From: Alkalinema sp. FACHB-956 | GTDB lineage: Bacteria > Cyanobacteriota > Cyanobacteriia > Leptolyngbyales > Leptolyngbyaceae | Assembly: GCF_014697025.1 (NCBI RefSeq) | Contig: NZ_JACJRC010000008.1 | Coordinates: 62,001 to 126,000 of the forward strand | DNA: 64,000 nucleotides | Direction: 5' to 3' | Shown: positions 47,178 to 55,572 of the stretch, piece after piece | Layout: each line of letters opens with the position of its first letter | Numbering within the stretch: the stretch's first letter is position 1 | The notes under the pieces: model-generated | Databases searched by the model: none | What the model was told of the DNA's origin: nothing | Seen by the model: the letters and a program-made list of their open reading frames with translations, nothing else | Made by a program: the position numbers and the translations under genes

Positions 47178-47244
47178 CTTAATCCCATGACTTAATCCCA
47201 TGACTTAATCCATAGTGCAACTAAGCATTAGTGCAACTAAGTAT
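47178..47244. repeat. two adjacent short tandem duplications
   Basis: CTTAATCCCATGA is duplicated (47178-47203) and then TAGTGCAACTAAGYAT is duplicated (about 47213-47244), in the region upstream of the phycobilisome-domain gene. Confidence 0.85.
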
Positions 47245-47352
47245 CCTGCAATAAACCGCCCAACGATGGTGGCAGGGTCTTGGTAGCAGGTTATCCGATT
47301 AAGGGGGAAAGTCGATTCAAGTTGATCGCCGATTGCCTACCGAGGAAGTCCC

Positions 47353-47826
47353 ATGCTAAGTCAGATGCAGCGTCTGAGCGTTGAGGCCGATGGTCGTTAC
47401 GCGACCGATGAAGAACTCAAATTTTTAGCGACCTATTTGAGGTCTTACGATCAGCGCTTACAAACCTATCAGAAACTGCAAAGTGCAGAAACTCCCCTGA
47501 TTCAGCAGGTTTACGATCGTGTGCGCGAAAAGGATCCAAGCACATTCCGGAATGGGAATACCGATTACACCCAGATCTGCAAGCGTGATATGGCGATGAA
47601 CTTGCGGTACGCAGCGCTAGCGATGCTCCTCGATGACACAGATACCCTGCGAGAAAAGCATCTGTTTTGGTGCCAAACCATTATGCGAGCCTGCGGGATT
47701 CAACGGAAGTGCAACTTGATCTATTCAACGATGCAAGAGGTCACCCAAAAGCAGATCGACCCTGCTCAAGCTCGTTTGATTAACGTCGTCCTCGAACAAA
47801 CGCAGCGATTGCTAGGTGGCGTTTAA
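47353..47826 (+). CDS. phycobilisome-domain protein retaining a bilin-type Cys
   Basis: A 157-residue member of the phycobilisome globin-fold family, shorter than phycocyanin or allophycocyanin subunits (about 161-172). Cys76 lies in ICKRDMAMNLRYAALAML, which aligns with the C-x-R-D-x4-L-R-Y chromophore segment of phycobiliproteins, so covalent bilin binding is possible. Two further Cys lie later (near 120 and 127). The ATG at 47353 has GAGGAAG upstream. It is the first gene of the cluster with V4R and phycobilisome-like genes. It is not a normal antenna subunit; a role in pigment delivery or photosystem II assembly is inference from context. Confidence 0.85.
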   Translation: MLSQMQRLSVEADGRYATDEELKFLATYLRSYDQRLQTYQKLQSAETPLIQQVYDRVREKDPSTFRNGNTDYTQICKRDMAMNLRYAALAMLLDDTDTLREKHLFWCQTIMRACGIQRKCNLIYSTMQEVTQKQIDPAQARLINVVLEQTQRLLGGV

Positions 47827-47959
47827 TTGACCTCGCAGCCCCAGCGCATTTCCCAGCGTTTACTCTACTGATCTTTCTTCGCACATGACTTGCTTGAAGT
47901 CCATTGCTTTTTAGCAAATTCTGCGGCCATATTCTGCGGCACTACTCTGAGGCATTACG

Positions 47960-48640
47960 ATGACTGTGACACTGATTCACCAAAGTTCTGCGAAACACGC
48001 CAATCCTAAAAAACATAACCACTACGGATTCCAGGATTTCTTTCAGTTTGATCCCGATAAAGGCACGATCGTGGATTGGAACAATAGCCAAAACATCATG
48101 GCAACCGAAGATTTTATCATCGGGTTAGTGGAGGGATTGGAAGAAGAAGTGGGAACGGCGTCCGCTGCAACCATGTACACGATCGGTTGTGAATGGGGGC
48201 AAAAAGATGCGTTCTTTTTTGAAAAGTGGTTCGAGAAGGAATTCGATCGGCCCGTTCGGCAAACTAGCTTAATGTTCCTGTTAGAAACCTGGTGGTGGCC
48301 GTTTACGGCCCAGGGCTGGGGGCGTTGGGAAGTGGATCTGGGCGATCGTCGCCAAGGCTTTATGTTCATCAACCTCTTTGATTCTGCCGTGGCCCGCACA
48401 CTTGGGGATGTCGGTAAACCCGTTTGTTTTCTCTACGCAGGGTTGTTTGCTGGCTTTTTTACCGAAATGGTGAAAAAGCAACTCAGTTGCATTGAAATCC
48501 AATGCTATTCCATGGGTGAAACCTATTGCAAATTTTTGCTGGGTGGGAAGGAACGCATTGACGCAGCAGCCTTTTGGATGAATGAAGGTGCAACGGCTAA
48601 GGACATTGAAAAACGTCTGCGTTCAGGAGAATTGAAATGA
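47960..48640 (+). CDS. V4R-domain protein, Slr0144-like
   Basis: A 226-residue protein with a V4R (4-vinyl reductase) domain over most of its length, a fold thought to bind small hydrophobic or tetrapyrrole-like ligands. Supporting segments are ATMYTIGCEWGQKDAFFFE, LLETWWWPFTAQGWGRWE, LYAGLFAGFFTEMV and the Cys-rich end (LSCIEIQCYSMGETYCKFLL) typical of V4R. In Synechocystis the neighbouring slr0144-slr0147 genes include two V4R proteins of the photosystem II assembly (Pap) operon. Its stop overlaps the next gene's start (ATGA at 48637-48640), so the two are translationally coupled. Confidence 0.85.
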   Translation: MTVTLIHQSSAKHANPKKHNHYGFQDFFQFDPDKGTIVDWNNSQNIMATEDFIIGLVEGLEEEVGTASAATMYTIGCEWGQKDAFFFEKWFEKEFDRPVRQTSLMFLLETWWWPFTAQGWGRWEVDLGDRRQGFMFINLFDSAVARTLGDVGKPVCFLYAGLFAGFFTEMVKKQLSCIEIQCYSMGETYCKFLLGGKERIDAAAFWMNEGATAKDIEKRLRSGELK

Positions 48641-48981
48641 TGGTAGATTTCGTGGCTCCGACAGTTCCGAAAGACTGGCTGCTCACCTCCGTACACCAGT
48701 TCTTGAGTCAAGTGAACTGGGAAGGCATTGAAGCCCAGCCGGAAACCCTAACATCGGCTGGCTTGAGTCAATCCACCACCGTTGATCCCAACGCTCCACT
48801 ACCCCTGACCCTCACCGTGAGCCAGTTTATGACGGCAGTCAATTGGGAAGGTGCTGTCATGGTGGATGTAAATGCCCGACCGACTGATCTAGCAACCCTG
48901 GATGATCTGCTGGGGGATGTGGGTGAATCCAACAATCAAGCACCGGGGTTTACCCTGACAGATTTTTCAGATTTGTTTTAA
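48637..48981 (+). CDS. small repeat protein of the Pap-like cluster (Slr0145 position)
   Basis: A 114-residue acidic protein that starts within the ATGA overlap with the V4R gene, a sign of coupling. Two similar segments, VHQFLSQVNWEGIE (near residue 20) and VSQFMTAVNWEGAV (near residue 67), form an internal duplication. The end LTDFSDLF is also amphipathic. There is no known domain. Its place matches slr0145 in the Synechocystis operon, but that is inference from gene order. Thirteen nucleotides separate it from the next gene. Confidence 0.75.
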   Translation: MMVDFVAPTVPKDWLLTSVHQFLSQVNWEGIEAQPETLTSAGLSQSTTVDPNAPLPLTLTVSQFMTAVNWEGAVMVDVNARPTDLATLDDLLGDVGESNNQAPGFTLTDFSDLF

Positions 48982-48994
48982 AGGAGTTTGAGCC

Positions 48995-49492
48995 ATGCAT
49001 CCTGTGATTGAATCGCTATTTGACGGAGCAGAAAATGGATATATTCCGTCAGAAACGTTGGCAGAGGTGAATCAGTATATGAAATCTTTGCCAGAGCGGC
49101 TGGCTGCCTACCGCACCCTGCGCGATCGCGAAATTCAAGTCATGCAAAAGGTGGCGGATGAGCTAGAAAAGCAATTGACTGGGGAATCCGTGGAACGATT
49201 GGAACAAAGCTTGAAAACCGGAATTCTGGCAATCCGACACTGCGCCATGGCAATGCTGATGCAGGACGATCGCTACCTAGAGGAGCGCCTGCTGTCCTGG
49301 CTCGAGGAAACTACCCAGATTTACAACACACAGTCGATCGATCGTATCCTTTATCCCCTGATCCGAGATCACCTCGGTCAACTGTTGAACGCAAATCAAA
49401 TGCGCTTATTGGAGCCTTTCTTGGCCAAAGTACAACATCACTGTGGGGCTAGCGAAGAGGATTCTTTGTTAACCGTAGCCGGGATTTTTTAG
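48995..49492 (+). CDS. phycobilisome-domain protein lacking the bilin Cys (Slr0146-like)
   Basis: A 165-residue phycobilisome-fold paralogue of the gene at 47353. The chromophore position is Ser72 in LEQSLKTGILAIRHCAMAML: aligning the LRYAALAML segment of the first protein with IRHCAMAML here, the attachment Cys is replaced. A Cys instead occurs at residue 83. It therefore probably does not carry a thioether-linked bilin at the standard site. AAAGGAG lies about 8 nt upstream of the ATG. It sits in the Pap-like cluster between the small repeat protein and a second V4R gene. Confidence 0.83.
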   Translation: MHPVIESLFDGAENGYIPSETLAEVNQYMKSLPERLAAYRTLRDREIQVMQKVADELEKQLTGESVERLEQSLKTGILAIRHCAMAMLMQDDRYLEERLLSWLEETTQIYNTQSIDRILYPLIRDHLGQLLNANQMRLLEPFLAKVQHHCGASEEDSLLTVAGIF

Positions 49493-49581
49493 GTTAGAAA
49501 ATTTCGGCTAGATGGCCTTGTTGGTGTCATCCATGCATGGTTTGCGATTGCCCACTCCTACACTACAAACATCTATCAGCC

Positions 49582-50241
49582 ATGATTTCTGTTGAGGATC
49601 TACTGGTCAAGAACACACTGCCAGGAAGTTACTACGCCCATCAAGCTTATTTCCGGGGTGACTTGGAAATGGGATTGCTGGAAAATCGACGGGGCGATCG
49701 ACTTCTGGCCATTCCGAAGAGTTTGATCCAAGCGATTTACTCCGGCCTGAACCAAGAAACGGGACAAGCCTCTCGCCTAGTTTTATTTAACTGTGGCCGC
49801 TGGTGGGGCAAAAACTTCTACAACCGCTTTCGGGATGAAGTCTCTAACTACTACAGTGTGCCGATCGCGGATATGCGCATGGCCGAATTCTTGCAATGCC
49901 TAAGACATTGCTGGGCCACCTACGGTTGGGGCAAATTGGAATTCGATCAAACCTACCATCAGCGTGGATTTCTAGTCATTAAGACGCAGAACTCTAGCTT
50001 TGTAGACCATGGCCTAGAAGGGCAATCTTTGCCAGTCTGTTCCCTGGAAGCCGGGGTCTTATCGGCCTTTTTTAGCCAACTGACAGGGCGGGATCTCCAT
50101 TGCGTGCAAACCGATTGTGAATCCTTGGGTGCTGAGTCCAACACCTTTGTAATTGGGTTGCGGAAACGCTTAGAACCCGCAGAAGCCATGGTAGAAAACG
50201 GTCTTGACCACAACTCCATCATGCCTCGTCTATGCGCCTAA
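49582..50241 (+). CDS. V4R-domain protein, Slr0147-like
   Basis: About 219 residues of a second V4R-type protein. The start is the ATG at 49582 (MISVEDLLVKNTLPGSYY); the frame opens at 49537 without a better site. Matching segments are RLVLFNCGRWWGKNFYNRF, HCWATYGWGKLEF, SLEAGVLSAFFSQLTGRDL and the Cys-containing CVQTDCESLGAE, the same core as the first V4R gene. It begins with a conserved LPGSYY segment that the other copy lacks. It is the fifth gene of the cluster; 134 nt separate it from the kinase. Confidence 0.83.
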   Translation: MISVEDLLVKNTLPGSYYAHQAYFRGDLEMGLLENRRGDRLLAIPKSLIQAIYSGLNQETGQASRLVLFNCGRWWGKNFYNRFRDEVSNYYSVPIADMRMAEFLQCLRHCWATYGWGKLEFDQTYHQRGFLVIKTQNSSFVDHGLEGQSLPVCSLEAGVLSAFFSQLTGRDLHCVQTDCESLGAESNTFVIGLRKRLEPAEAMVENGLDHNSIMPRLCA

Positions 50242-50285
50242 GTGGGTGCGCCGTCGATCGTTGCCTAGGGTAACTCTAGGGAATC

Positions 50286-50327
50286 AATTCGGTGTGCAAT
50301 GAATTCGGTGTGTAATGAATTCGGTGT
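50286..50327. repeat. 16-nt tandem repeat, AATTCGGTGTGYAATG
   Basis: Two full copies and a partial third (50286-50331) lie between the last V4R gene and the kinase gene. Confidence 0.9.
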
Positions 50328-50375
50328 TTTGTCCAAACTGAGTGTATTCCCCAATATGCTTGAGGAGCGTTAATT

Positions 50376-51935
50376 GTGGCTACGCAAAAAAAAAGCTCCA
50401 AATACCGACTCCTTGGGCTAATTGGTCGGGGGCAGTTTGGTCGTGTCCACTGTGCAATGCATCGATCGACGGGGCAGTTGGTTGCCCTGAAGGAGTTGGA
50501 TCCTATTCGTTTTCCGACTCACCAATTTTTGCGGGAATTACGCTTTCTACTAACACTTCACCATCCCAACATTGTGACGTGCTGGGCCTGTGAGCATTCT
50601 CCCACCGGGCGCTACCTGGTGATGGATTACTGTGAAGGGGGCACGCTGCGCAATCTGTTGGATGCCTACGGTGCCTTGCCTCCGATTCTTGCATTTTCGA
50701 TCGTTCAGGATATTTTGGCGGGCTTGGCCCATGCCCATAGCTGTGGCATTATCCACTGCGATATCAAGCCCGAAAATATTTTGCTGCATCTCCATCACCA
50801 AGGCTGGACTGCCAGACTTTCCGACTTTGGCATTGCGCGATTAAGCCAAGAGTTTACTTGTCATAGTGGCTTGACAGGGTCTCCGGCCTACATGGCTCCT
50901 GAGCGCTTTTATGGCCAGCAATCGATGACGGTGGATACCTATGCGGTCGGGATCTTGCTCTATGAAATGTTGGTGGGCGATCGACCCTTTCGGGGAACTC
51001 CAGGAGAACTGATGGCCGCCCATTTCAGTCAACCCATTGTGTTACCCGCACAAATTCCTGAAAACTTACAAACCTTCCTACGCAAAGCGCTAGCGAAGCT
51101 ACAAGCCCAGCGGTTCCAGTCCGCAGGGGATATGCTGTCAGCACTCCAACATATTCAACAGGCGAATTCTGCACAATCCCATCATTTAGATAATTTAGAT
51201 CATGGAGCTGATCATCACCCCCTAGTCTGGCTCGCACAGCTCGTGGCAGGGCAAAGCATTGCATGGCAGACACTGCCCACCATTAACTGGGTTCCGCCCA
51301 CTCCGCTCCCGTTGAGTCCGCCTGCACTAGCGGGGGATGCGCCCCAAACGCTCTGCGCCACTTCCCCCCAAGGCAATTGGAGGGCAACCCTAGAAATCAC
51401 CACTGGGCAGCTCGAAATTCGATCGGGGAACCATCATCCATCCCGCTACAGCCTCAAACTGCCCACCCCGATCGCCCCGGAATCCCTGGTGCAACTCATT
51501 CCAATCAGCAGCAAACATTTAGCGATCGTGATGCGGAGTCCGGGGCAACCGCAAGAACCTGGGACCAGTCCCACCACACGACTCCTGATCGTCAATCGGC
51601 GGGGCAAGCGCTTGGGCGATCTCCAGCTAGACCTCAATCTCCAGCAGCTTTGGCCGGGATCCAAACCCTATCAAGTCTGGGCTACTGAGGCAGGCGATCG
51701 AACCAGCCTCCTATTAATTCAGTTCAAACCGCTTAAGATTCGTCGCATTGTGCTCAACACTAGTCCCCATTGCGTGATCAATACGGATCAAGGGACGATC
51801 GTGCTCAACCTGCAAGGCCAGGGCTGCTTGTTGGACGAGACAGGGGAATTCCGGTCTACCCTGCAAATCCCGATCGAGGCTCAATCTCCCGCTGCCCAAG
51901 TTGAGCTATCTGCTTCCGTGAGCCAGCCCATCTGA
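50376..51935 (+). CDS. eukaryote-type Ser/Thr protein kinase, SpkG-like
   Basis: A 519-residue protein. The kinase domain covers residues about 10-270: G-loop GLIGRGQFGRVH, Lys39 in LVALKE, catalytic loop HCDIKPENIL (HCD in place of HRD), DFG in RLSDFGIARL, APE in YMAPERFYG. The C-terminal 230 residues are beta-rich with no identified family. The start is the GTG at 50376, with GAGGAG upstream, followed by a run of nine A in codons 4-6. It ends the Pap-like cluster; in Synechocystis the analogous position is slr0152 (SpkG). Identity with SpkG is inferred from position and type, not proven. Confidence 0.87.
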   Translation: MATQKKSSKYRLLGLIGRGQFGRVHCAMHRSTGQLVALKELDPIRFPTHQFLRELRFLLTLHHPNIVTCWACEHSPTGRYLVMDYCEGGTLRNLLDAYGALPPILAFSIVQDILAGLAHAHSCGIIHCDIKPENILLHLHHQGWTARLSDFGIARLSQEFTCHSGLTGSPAYMAPERFYGQQSMTVDTYAVGILLYEMLVGDRPFRGTPGELMAAHFSQPIVLPAQIPENLQTFLRKALAKLQAQRFQSAGDMLSALQHIQQANSAQSHHLDNLDHGADHHPLVWLAQLVAGQSIAWQTLPTINWVPPTPLPLSPPALAGDAPQTLCATSPQGNWRATLEITTGQLEIRSGNHHPSRYSLKLPTPIAPESLVQLIPISSKHLAIVMRSPGQPQEPGTSPTTRLLIVNRRGKRLGDLQLDLNLQQLWPGSKPYQVWATEAGDRTSLLLIQFKPLKIRRIVLNTSPHCVINTDQGTIVLNLQGQGCLLDETGEFRSTLQIPIEAQSPAAQVELSASVSQPI

Positions 51936-52027
51936 GACGCTCTTCAACAAAGATGAAGAAATATGACGAAATAGGACTGCCCATGCTCTAAACTAGATCC
52001 CCGAACTCATTTACTCAACACACCTCC

Positions 52028-52741
52028 ATGGCCTTGGATTGGTTAACGCCTAGCCACTTTGTGATTCTGGGATTTCTAGTTTGCTTTGCGATCGTCCACA
52101 GTGGGTTGGCAGCCCTCAGACCGATCGGAGAAGCCAAGATTGGCGCAAGGGCCTATCGGATTGTGTTCGCCTTAGCCAGCTTGGGGTTGGCCGTGCCCAT
52201 GGTGATTTATTTTTTCAATCACCGTTACGACGGGGCACAACTTTGGAATCTGCAAGGGGTTCCTGGCGTGCAGACGACGATCTGGATTTTATCGGCCATT
52301 TCCTTCCTATTCCTCTATCCTGCAACCTTTAATCTGCTGGAAGTCGCGGCCATTCAAAAGCCCCAGGTACACCTCTACGAAACCGGTATTATCCGCATTA
52401 GCCGCCATCCCCAAATGGTGGGCCAAGTCATCTGGTGTTTTGCCCATTTACTCTGGTTAGGAACGAGTTTCATGGTCGTCACCTGTGCTGGGTTGGTCGC
52501 GCACCATCTCTTTGCAGTCTGGCATGGCGATCGACGCCTGACCCAGCGCTACGGTGATGCCTTCACTCAGGTCAAGGCCCGTACTTCTGTGGTTCCCTTT
52601 TTAGCAATTGTTCAGGGTCGCCAAAGTCTGAAATTGCAGGAATTTTTGCGGCCTGCTTACCTAGGGGTAAGCGGATTTGTTCTCCTGTTCTGGTGGTTGC
52701 ATCCACTACTGATCCAGGGAACGAGTCGCTTGTACTGGTAA
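52028..52741 (+). CDS. NnrU-family membrane protein (Z-ISO-like, 15-cis-zeta-carotene isomerase candidate)
   Basis: A 237-residue polytopic membrane protein of the NnrU family, which includes the plant and cyanobacterial heme-dependent 15-cis-zeta-carotene isomerase Z-ISO. Supporting segments are LVCFAIVHSGLAALRPIGE (with the conserved His), RIVFALASLGLAVPM, and RISRHPQMVGQVIWCFAHLLWLG, whose His residues would ligate heme b. The ending is a Trp-rich hydrophobic tail. Isomerase activity is inferred by homology within the family. The stop codon overlaps the first copy of a 19-nt repeat. Confidence 0.82.
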   Translation: MALDWLTPSHFVILGFLVCFAIVHSGLAALRPIGEAKIGARAYRIVFALASLGLAVPMVIYFFNHRYDGAQLWNLQGVPGVQTTIWILSAISFLFLYPATFNLLEVAAIQKPQVHLYETGIIRISRHPQMVGQVIWCFAHLLWLGTSFMVVTCAGLVAHHLFAVWHGDRRLTQRYGDAFTQVKARTSVVPFLAIVQGRQSLKLQEFLRPAYLGVSGFVLLFWWLHPLLIQGTSRLYW

Positions 52742-52803
52742 ACCTGAGTTGGATTAGTAAACCCGAGTTGGATTAGTAAACCTGAGTTGGATTAGTAAAC
52801 CTG
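52739..52803. repeat. 19-nt tandem repeat, three copies plus a partial
   Basis: TAAACCTGAGTTGGATTAG units occur at 52739-52757, 52758-52776 and 52777-52795, with a partial fourth. The first copy contains the stop codon of the NnrU-like gene, so the duplicated unit carries extra in-frame stop triplets. Confidence 0.95.
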
Positions 52804-52964
52804 CATCCTTTCTTTGCGATTTTTCAGGGATCTGATGACGAACTAACTACGATCGGGGCTTCCGTGTTGCTTGTCATCGAACAGACCTCGAATTCTACGT
52901 AGCGAAAGTGGGAACCACCCTGGTAGACTGATCCCTAAGGAATAGTAAAAGTGCTTAATAAGCT

Positions 52965-53294
52965 ATGCCATCGGTTATTAATGAACAGGCATTTGCCCAA
53001 GAGGTTCTCCAGTCTTCAACCCCTGTTTTAGTACACTTTTGGGCACCGTGGTGTGGGGTCTGTCGCATGATTGAACCTGCCCTAGAGCGCGTTCGATCGG
53101 AGTTTGGTGAATCCCTCAAGCTGGTGGGGATCAATGCCGATGAAAACCTCAAACTGACGAGTAACTATCGGATTACAAATTTACCAACTGTCCTGGTTTT
53201 TAAGGAAGGACGCCTATTACATCGACTTGAGAAGCTTCATCGCAAAGATGAAGTGAAGTCTTCCCTAGAGAAGGTTATATCCCTCATCCATTAG
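52965..53294 (+). CDS. thioredoxin-fold protein with WCGVC active site
   Basis: A 109-residue single thioredoxin domain. The active site is VLVHFWAPWCGVCRMIEP, so the usual CGPC is changed to CGVC. The cis-Pro loop is present (NLPTVLVFKEG). The change of Pro to Val is known in some cyanobacterial atypical thioredoxins and should alter the redox potential. The ATG at 52965 opens MPSVINEQAFAQEV. It is monocistronic, with a strong terminator after it. Confidence 0.92.
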   Translation: MPSVINEQAFAQEVLQSSTPVLVHFWAPWCGVCRMIEPALERVRSEFGESLKLVGINADENLKLTSNYRITNLPTVLVFKEGRLLHRLEKLHRKDEVKSSLEKVISLIH

Positions 53295-53304
53295 CCATAT
53301 ACGA

Positions 53305-53346
53305 TCACAAAAATAAGGTGGGCAAGATTGCCTACCTTATTTTGTG
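53305..53346. terminator. long bidirectional terminator after the thioredoxin gene
   Basis: AATAAGGTGGGCA (53312-53324) pairs with TGCCTACCTTATT (53329-53341), with one mismatch and a 4-nt loop, and outer TCACAAAA/TTTTGTGA pairing extends the stem. A and T runs on both sides would serve both strands. Confidence 0.9.
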
Positions 53347-53407
53347 ATGTGGGATAGGCTATTAAGGGTATGTATGGAAGAATAGTCACTTCAATTAGGC
53401 GTGAGTA

Positions 53408-55468
53408 ATGGAACCGATCTATGAGTACGCCTGGATCATTCCAGTGTTGCCTCTAATGGGAGCAATGCTGGTGGGTCTGGGCCTAATCTCCTTCAACAAA
53501 GACATGAACCGTCTGCGGAAGGCGACCTCCACGTTTATCGTGTCGCTGATCGGCACAGCGATGGTTCTGTCCTTCAGTATTTTGTGGAGCCAGTGGCAGG
53601 GCCATGCTCCCTACACCCGCATGATTGAATGGGCCGCAGCGGGGGATTTTCGCCTGCAGATGGGCTACACGATCGATGCCCTCACCTCAATGATGCTGGT
53701 GGTGGTGACGACCGTAGCCTTTTTGGTGATGATCTACACCGATGGCTACATGTCCCACGACCCCAGCTATGTGCGGTTTTATGCCTATTTAAGTTTGTTT
53801 AGTTCCTCGATGCTGGGTTTGGTAATCAGCCCAAACCTAGTGCAGGTCTACGTCTTCTGGGAACTGGTGGGGATGTGTTCCTACCTGCTGATTGGCTTTT
53901 GGTACGATCGCAAGCCCGCAGCGGATGCTTGCCAAAAGGCATTTGTTACGAACCGGGTGGGCGACTTTGGCCTGTTGCTGGGGATCCTCGGGCTGTACTG
54001 GTGCACCCGTAGCTTTGACTTTGGCACGATCGGCGAGCGCCTCCAGGATCTTGTCGCCAATGGCACCATCAGCGGTGGACTCGCTGCCCTGTTAGCCATC
54101 CTGGTCTTTCTCGGCCCCGTCGCCAAGTCGGCCCAATTCCCCCTCCATGTTTGGCTACCAGACGCCATGGAAGGCCCCACTCCGATTTCTGCGCTGATTC
54201 ACGCAGCAACGATGGTGGCCGCCGGTGTGTTTTTGATTGCCCGCATGTTCCCCGTCTTCGAGCACATTCCCGTTGCTATGGATGTGATTGCTTGGACGGG
54301 TGCGATTACGGCATTTATTGGAGCCACCACCGCGATTACGCAAAACGATATCAAGAAGGGCCTAGCCTACTCCACCATGTCGCAGTTGGGGTACATGGTG
54401 ATGGCCATGGGCGTTGGAGCCTACAGTGCTGGGTTATTTCACCTGATGACCCATGCTTACTTCAAAGCCATGCTGTTCTTGGGATCGGGTTCCGTGATCC
54501 ATGGGATGGAAGGCGTGGTCGGTCACAATCCGGCCTATGCCCAAGACATGCGACTGATGGGCGGGTTACGGAAATACATGCCCATCACCGCGATTACCTT
54601 TTTGATTGGAACCCTGGCCATTTGTGGGATTCCCCCCTTCGCCGGATTCTGGTCCAAGGATGAAATCCTACACCAAGCCTACGAAGCCAATCCTGCTCTC
54701 TGGGGTGTTGGGTTTGTCACGGCTGGCATCACAGCGTTCTATATGTTCCGCATGTACTTCAGCACCTTTGAGGGCGAGTTCCGGGGCCAAGATGCGGCGG
54801 TACTCAACCTAATTGAAGGGGAACAACTGCGCCGCATGGGCATTGCCGCTGGCCCCGGTGCGATGCATTCCAAGGAACTGAGCGCTAAGGCGGATCATGG
54901 CCACGATCACGATGATCACCATGCCAGCGAACCCCACGAATCGCCCATTACAATGACGCTGCCGTTGATGGTGTTGGCCGTGCCTTCGATCGGCATTGGT
55001 TTGCTAGGTACGCCCTTTGCCAACTACTTTGAAGCCTTTGTCCATGCACCGGGCGAAGTCTTCCATCAAGAAGCGGTGGATCTCCCGGAATTCTTGATCA
55101 TGGGCGGTAGCTCGGTGGGCATTGGCCTGATTGGCATTACGATCGCGCTGATGATGTATCTCCAGAAGAAGATCGATCCTGCTAGCATCGCCGAAAAATT
55201 CCCCAGCTTGTATAACCTGTCTAAGAACAAGTGGTACTTTGACGAAATCTACGACGCAGTCTTTGTGAAAGGATCCCGTCGGATTGCCCGCCAAGTCTTA
55301 GAAGTGGACTACAAGGTTGTGGATGGTGTGGTTAACCTGACCGGCTTGGTGACGCTGTTGACAGGGGAAGGTCTGAAATACTTTGAAAATGGTCGGGCTC
55401 AATTCTATGCGCTGATCATTTTTGGTGCCGTTCTGGGCTTTGTCATTGTTTCAGGCGTTACGGGCTAG
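53408..55468 (+). CDS. ndhF: NAD(P)H-quinone oxidoreductase subunit 5 (NdhF1-type)
   Basis: A 686-residue proton-pumping subunit of the thylakoid NDH-1 complex, homologous to NuoL. It has 15 or more membrane segments. Antiporter-like signatures are VQVYVFWELVGMCSYLLIGF, HVWLPDAMEGPTPISALIHA and FLIGTLAICGIPPFAGFWSK. The C-terminal region has the amphipathic lateral-helix sequence expected of NuoL/NdhF (KKIDPASIAEKFPSLYNL). A His-rich loop (GHDHDDHH near residue 500) lies between segments. The typical ndhF1-ndhD1 gene pair follows, so this is the respiratory and cyclic-electron-flow type rather than the CO2-uptake NdhF3/F4. Confidence 0.96.
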   Translation: MEPIYEYAWIIPVLPLMGAMLVGLGLISFNKDMNRLRKATSTFIVSLIGTAMVLSFSILWSQWQGHAPYTRMIEWAAAGDFRLQMGYTIDALTSMMLVVVTTVAFLVMIYTDGYMSHDPSYVRFYAYLSLFSSSMLGLVISPNLVQVYVFWELVGMCSYLLIGFWYDRKPAADACQKAFVTNRVGDFGLLLGILGLYWCTRSFDFGTIGERLQDLVANGTISGGLAALLAILVFLGPVAKSAQFPLHVWLPDAMEGPTPISALIHAATMVAAGVFLIARMFPVFEHIPVAMDVIAWTGAITAFIGATTAITQNDIKKGLAYSTMSQLGYMVMAMGVGAYSAGLFHLMTHAYFKAMLFLGSGSVIHGMEGVVGHNPAYAQDMRLMGGLRKYMPITAITFLIGTLAICGIPPFAGFWSKDEILHQAYEANPALWGVGFVTAGITAFYMFRMYFSTFEGEFRGQDAAVLNLIEGEQLRRMGIAAGPGAMHSKELSAKADHGHDHDDHHASEPHESPITMTLPLMVLAVPSIGIGLLGTPFANYFEAFVHAPGEVFHQEAVDLPEFLIMGGSSVGIGLIGITIALMMYLQKKIDPASIAEKFPSLYNLSKNKWYFDEIYDAVFVKGSRRIARQVLEVDYKVVDGVVNLTGLVTLLTGEGLKYFENGRAQFYALIIFGAVLGFVIVSGVTG

Positions 55469-55537
55469 CCTCCGTACGTCATCTCCCAGGCGAGAGGCTC
55501 TAGTCATTTCAGTACGGTAAGACTCATTACGGTAAAA

Positions 55538-55572
55538 CGAACGATCGCTGAATCAGCGATCGTTCTGCATTT
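55538..55572 (+). terminator. hairpin with HIP1 core after ndhF
   Basis: GAACGATCGCTGA (55539-55551) pairs with TCAGCGATCGTTC (55552-55564), a nearly loopless perfect palindrome centred on AT, followed by TGCATTTTG. The T-tract is weak, so termination may be partial, allowing ndhF-ndhD read-through. Confidence 0.55.
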
